A stretch of 6,956 bases of DNA from Campylobacteraceae bacterium (GTDB lineage Bacteria; Campylobacterota; Campylobacteria; Campylobacterales; JALSKU01). Positions 5,715 to 6,956 of this stretch are shown here, one piece after another. The translations under genes were made by a program, and so were the position numbers. Within the stretch, counting starts at the first letter, position 1; each line of letters starts with the position of its first letter. The DNA lies in contig WFMT01000021.1 in the NCBI GenBank assembly GCA_015488975.1, forward strand, positions 1-6,956, read 5' to 3'. The notes under the pieces were generated by a model. It made no database searches and was not told the DNA's origin. It saw only the letters and a program-made list of their open reading frames with translations.

Positions 5715-6252
5715 AAGATATTTTTATATTTTTTATATTTTTTTTGACAAGATCATATACAGCTTTTTTAGGCAGTATGGAAGTATCTAAAAAATCGGAA
5801 ATTATTTTTAAAATATATATATTTTCTTTTTGAATAAATTTTTTTGAGGCATTATAAAAACCTACAGATTCCATATCCACTAAGATTTTTTTAAATGTAT
5901 TGATTTTATTAACCGGTTTTGAAACGCAATATACAGTCTCTCCTTTATCAGAAATTATAAATTTTTTATTTGTATCATATTCAACAATAGTCTTTATTGG
6001 ATGTAGTGAGCCTATATGTTTATCTTTATCATTTGAGCCACAAATCCCAATATTATAAATCCTATCTATCTTATTTGCTGTGCATGCATAAGTTGTTGCT
6101 ATGGCAGCATTTATCTTGCCTATTCCGCTTATGATAAGAAAAATATCATTATTGGCAAAAATCAAAAATATATTATTTTTAACTTTTTTAAGTTTGTAGT
6201 ATGCTATCAAAGCTTCAGCTTCGCTAAAAAGTGCAGTTACTATACATATCAT
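5713..6252 (-). CDS. Short MTA/SAH-nucleosidase-like protein (PNP/UDP phosphorylase superfamily)
   Basis: This 179-residue protein is related to the enzymes that cleave the N-glycosidic bond of 5'-methylthioadenosine, S-adenosylhomocysteine, 5'-deoxyadenosine or futalosine compounds. Visible motifs: the N-terminal strand ICIVTALFSEAEALI with E11 at the place of catalytic Glu12 of E. coli MTAN; SGIGKINAAIATT (42-54); NIGICGS (67-73, the NtGsAGg loop); VDMESVGFY (125-133) with M127-E128, which hold the ribose; and ISDFLD (151-156) with D153 at the place of the purine-protonating Asp197. It is about 50 residues shorter than MTAN (about 230). Most of the loss falls between the AGG loop and DMES, removing the segment with the purine-stacking Phe (GDxF). 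Substrate preference is therefore unclear. It heads the minus-strand cluster. The ATG has no ribosome site and sits six bases from a -10-like box. It is more likely a divergent family member than a broken gene, since the frame is intact. Confidence 0.78.
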   Translation of the reverse strand: MICIVTALFSEAEALIAYYKLKKVKNNIFLIFANNDIFLIISGIGKINAAIATTYACTANKIDRIYNIGICGSNDKDKHIGSLHPIKTIVEYDTNKKFIISDKGETVYCVSKPVNKINTFKKILVDMESVGFYNASKKFIQKENIYILKIISDFLDTSILPKKAVYDLVKKNIKNIKIS

Positions 6253-6258
6253 AACGAT

Positions 6259-6264
6259 ATTTTA
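6259..6264 (-). promoter_or_regulatory. Candidate extended -10 for the nucleosidase-like gene (leaderless spacing)
   Basis: On the minus strand TGC-TAAAAT, an extended -10 form, is followed by six bases (ATCGTT) and the ATG at 6252. Upstream on the same strand are T-runs at roughly 10-base steps, as in Campylobacterota housekeeping promoters. Transcription would begin at or beside the ATG, which fits the absence of a ribosome site. The box overlaps the first copy of the repeated motif. Confidence 0.45.
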
Positions 6265-6304
6265 GCAAAATTTAGGCAAAATAAGATAAAAATTTAGGTG
6301 AAAT
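6261..6304. repeat. Three near-copies of TTTAG(G)YRAAAT in the divergent promoter region
   Basis: TTTAGCAAAAT (6261-6271), TTTAGGCAAAAT (6271-6282) and TTTAGGTGAAAT (6293-6304) are direct repeats starting 10 and 22 bases apart, that is about one and two helical turns. The longer form AAATTTAGGYRAAAT matches at 13 of 15 positions between 6268-6282 and 6290-6304. One copy covers the -10 candidate of the minus-strand gene; the last covers the ribosome site of the ABC gene. Same-face spacing suggests a protein-binding array, though AT-rich DNA makes chance copies easier. Confidence 0.45.
6296..6301 (+). promoter_or_regulatory. Ribosome-binding site that selects the TTG start of the ABC exporter gene
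   Basis: AGGTGA stands six bases before TTG 6308-6310. An in-frame TGA at 6299-6301 blocks any earlier start. The first in-frame ATG is 39 codons further on, after the first predicted membrane helix has nearly ended, so the TTG is the credible start. Confidence 0.65.
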
Positions 6305-6307
6305 ATT

Positions 6308-6956
6308 TTGAAATACAGTTTTAAGAAAATTCTAAGCGAAGTTGTAAAGTTTAAAAAAGAGTTTATAATAGCCAATATTATCGCTGTTATAGCCGTTATA
6401 GTCAGTACTCCCGCACCTCTTTTGATGCCACTTTTAGTCGATGAAGTGTTACTGAAAAAACCCGGATTTTTAACCGAACACATAGATAAACTCATAGGTC
6501 ATCAGCAAGCTTATATGTATATTTTGATAGTTTTGATAATAACTGTTTTTTTACGGACACTTTTTTTTGTTTTAACAGTATTGCATGATTATATCTTTTC
6601 TGTTATTTCAAAAAATATAACTTACAAAATTAGAAAAGATATGCTTTCTCAGATTTCTATGATATCACTTAATGAATATGAAAGTTTTGGAAGTGGAAAA
6701 ATATCCTCAATGTTTTTGATAGATGTTGCCACTGTGGAGACTTTTCTTGGTATGAGCATTAGCAAGCTTATAGTTTCTATTTTGACTATTATTGGAGTTG
6801 GTACAGTACTGCTTTTAATAAATTGGAAATTGGCTCTTTTTATACTTTTGGTAAATCCTTTTGTTGTGGTTCTTAGTAAAAAATTTGCAAGGAAAGTTAG
6901 CTTTTATAAAAAACAAGAAAATAAAACTTATGAACAATTTACCGAGGCATTGAGTG
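6308..6956 (+). CDS. N-terminal part of an ABC exporter (membrane domain, MsbA/multidrug type), cut by window end
   Basis: The frame begins at TTG and runs 216 codons to the right edge without a stop (last in-frame codon AGT 6953-6955). It shows the type-I ABC exporter membrane domain. TM1 lies at about 19-43, ending with PLLMPLLVDEVL, the usual 'P.l...liD.vl' turn. TM2 lies at about 69-92, followed by the elbow region RKDMLSQISMISLNEYESFGSGKISSMFLIDVATVETF (about 109-146), matching the family pattern lr..l...l..l....f...G.l.s.l..Dv..v. TM3/TM4 lie at about 153-190. The ATPase domain is beyond the window. In this family the fused half-transporter dimerises and exports lipids, peptides or drugs; the substrate is unknown. 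'GSGK' at 127-130 is part of the coupling region and not a Walker A motif. It is transcribed divergently from the nucleosidase-like gene across 55 bases. No clear plus-strand -10 was found. Confidence 0.85.
   Translation, partial: MKYSFKKILSEVVKFKKEFIIANIIAVIAVIVSTPAPLLMPLLVDEVLLKKPGFLTEHIDKLIGHQQAYMYILIVLIITVFLRTLFFVLTVLHDYIFSVISKNITYKIRKDMLSQISMISLNEYESFGSGKISSMFLIDVATVETFLGMSISKLIVSILTIIGVGTVLLLINWKLALFILLVNPFVVVLSKKFARKVSFYKKQENKTYEQFTEALS

Noticed and set aside
6262..6495. Open frame of 77 codons on the minus strand over the start of the ABC exporter gene
   Set aside because: The plus-strand frame has clear ABC exporter sequence with a start and ribosome site; the antisense frame has low-complexity hydrophobic content from the reverse of membrane codons.
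6686..6697. GSGK resembling a Walker A fragment in the ABC protein
   Set aside because: It lacks the full GxxGxGK[ST] pattern and falls in the membrane domain's conserved coupling region, well before any ATPase domain.

Overview
The window is strongly AT-rich, with A/T-ending codons, short intergenic gaps and AT-rich promoter-like stretches. Together with the protein families present this suggests a mesophilic member of the Campylobacterota (a Sulfurimonas/Sulfurospirillum/Arcobacter-like organism). That placement is inference from composition and protein style; no rRNA or other phylogenetic marker is present. The window is almost wholly coding, and no gene-free stretch exceeds about 115 bases. 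I saw no tRNA, rRNA, CRISPR array or insertion sequence.

Layout. (1) Bases 2-271, plus strand: the C-terminal end of a probable sigma-54-type regulator with a Fis-like helix-turn-helix. (2) Bases 315-2309, plus strand: a membrane-anchored GGDEF-EAL protein for cyclic-di-GMP turnover, with both catalytic signatures intact. Its stop codon overlaps that of a convergent MOSC-domain gene (2306-2782, minus) in the four bases TTAA. (3) A minus-strand run from 6252 down to 2897: a short MTA/SAH-nucleosidase-like protein, a classical short-chain dehydrogenase, a 71-residue membrane protein, a spore-photoproduct-lyase-like radical SAM protein, and a CDP-alcohol phosphatidyltransferase resembling PssA. 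Several of these genes are tightly linked: two ATGA stop/start overlaps, and one ribosome-binding site laid over the upstream stop codon. (4) Bases 6308-6956, plus strand: the N-terminal membrane domain of an ABC exporter, cut by the window edge and divergent from the nucleosidase-like gene across 55 bases.

How the parts may work together. The GGDEF-EAL protein senses a periplasmic or membrane cue and adjusts c-di-GMP. The minus-strand cluster joins a radical SAM enzyme to a relative of the enzymes that cleave SAM-derived nucleosides, plus an SDR oxidoreductase and a lipid head-group transferase. The radical SAM protein belongs to the SPL family but appears to lack the hydrogen-donating cysteine of true spore photoproduct lyase, and the organism type is not spore-forming. 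Its substrate is therefore unknown, and this is the most interesting item in the window. The divergent promoter region at 6253-6307 carries three near-copies of a TTTAG(G)YRAAAT motif spaced by about one and two helical turns, a candidate operator.
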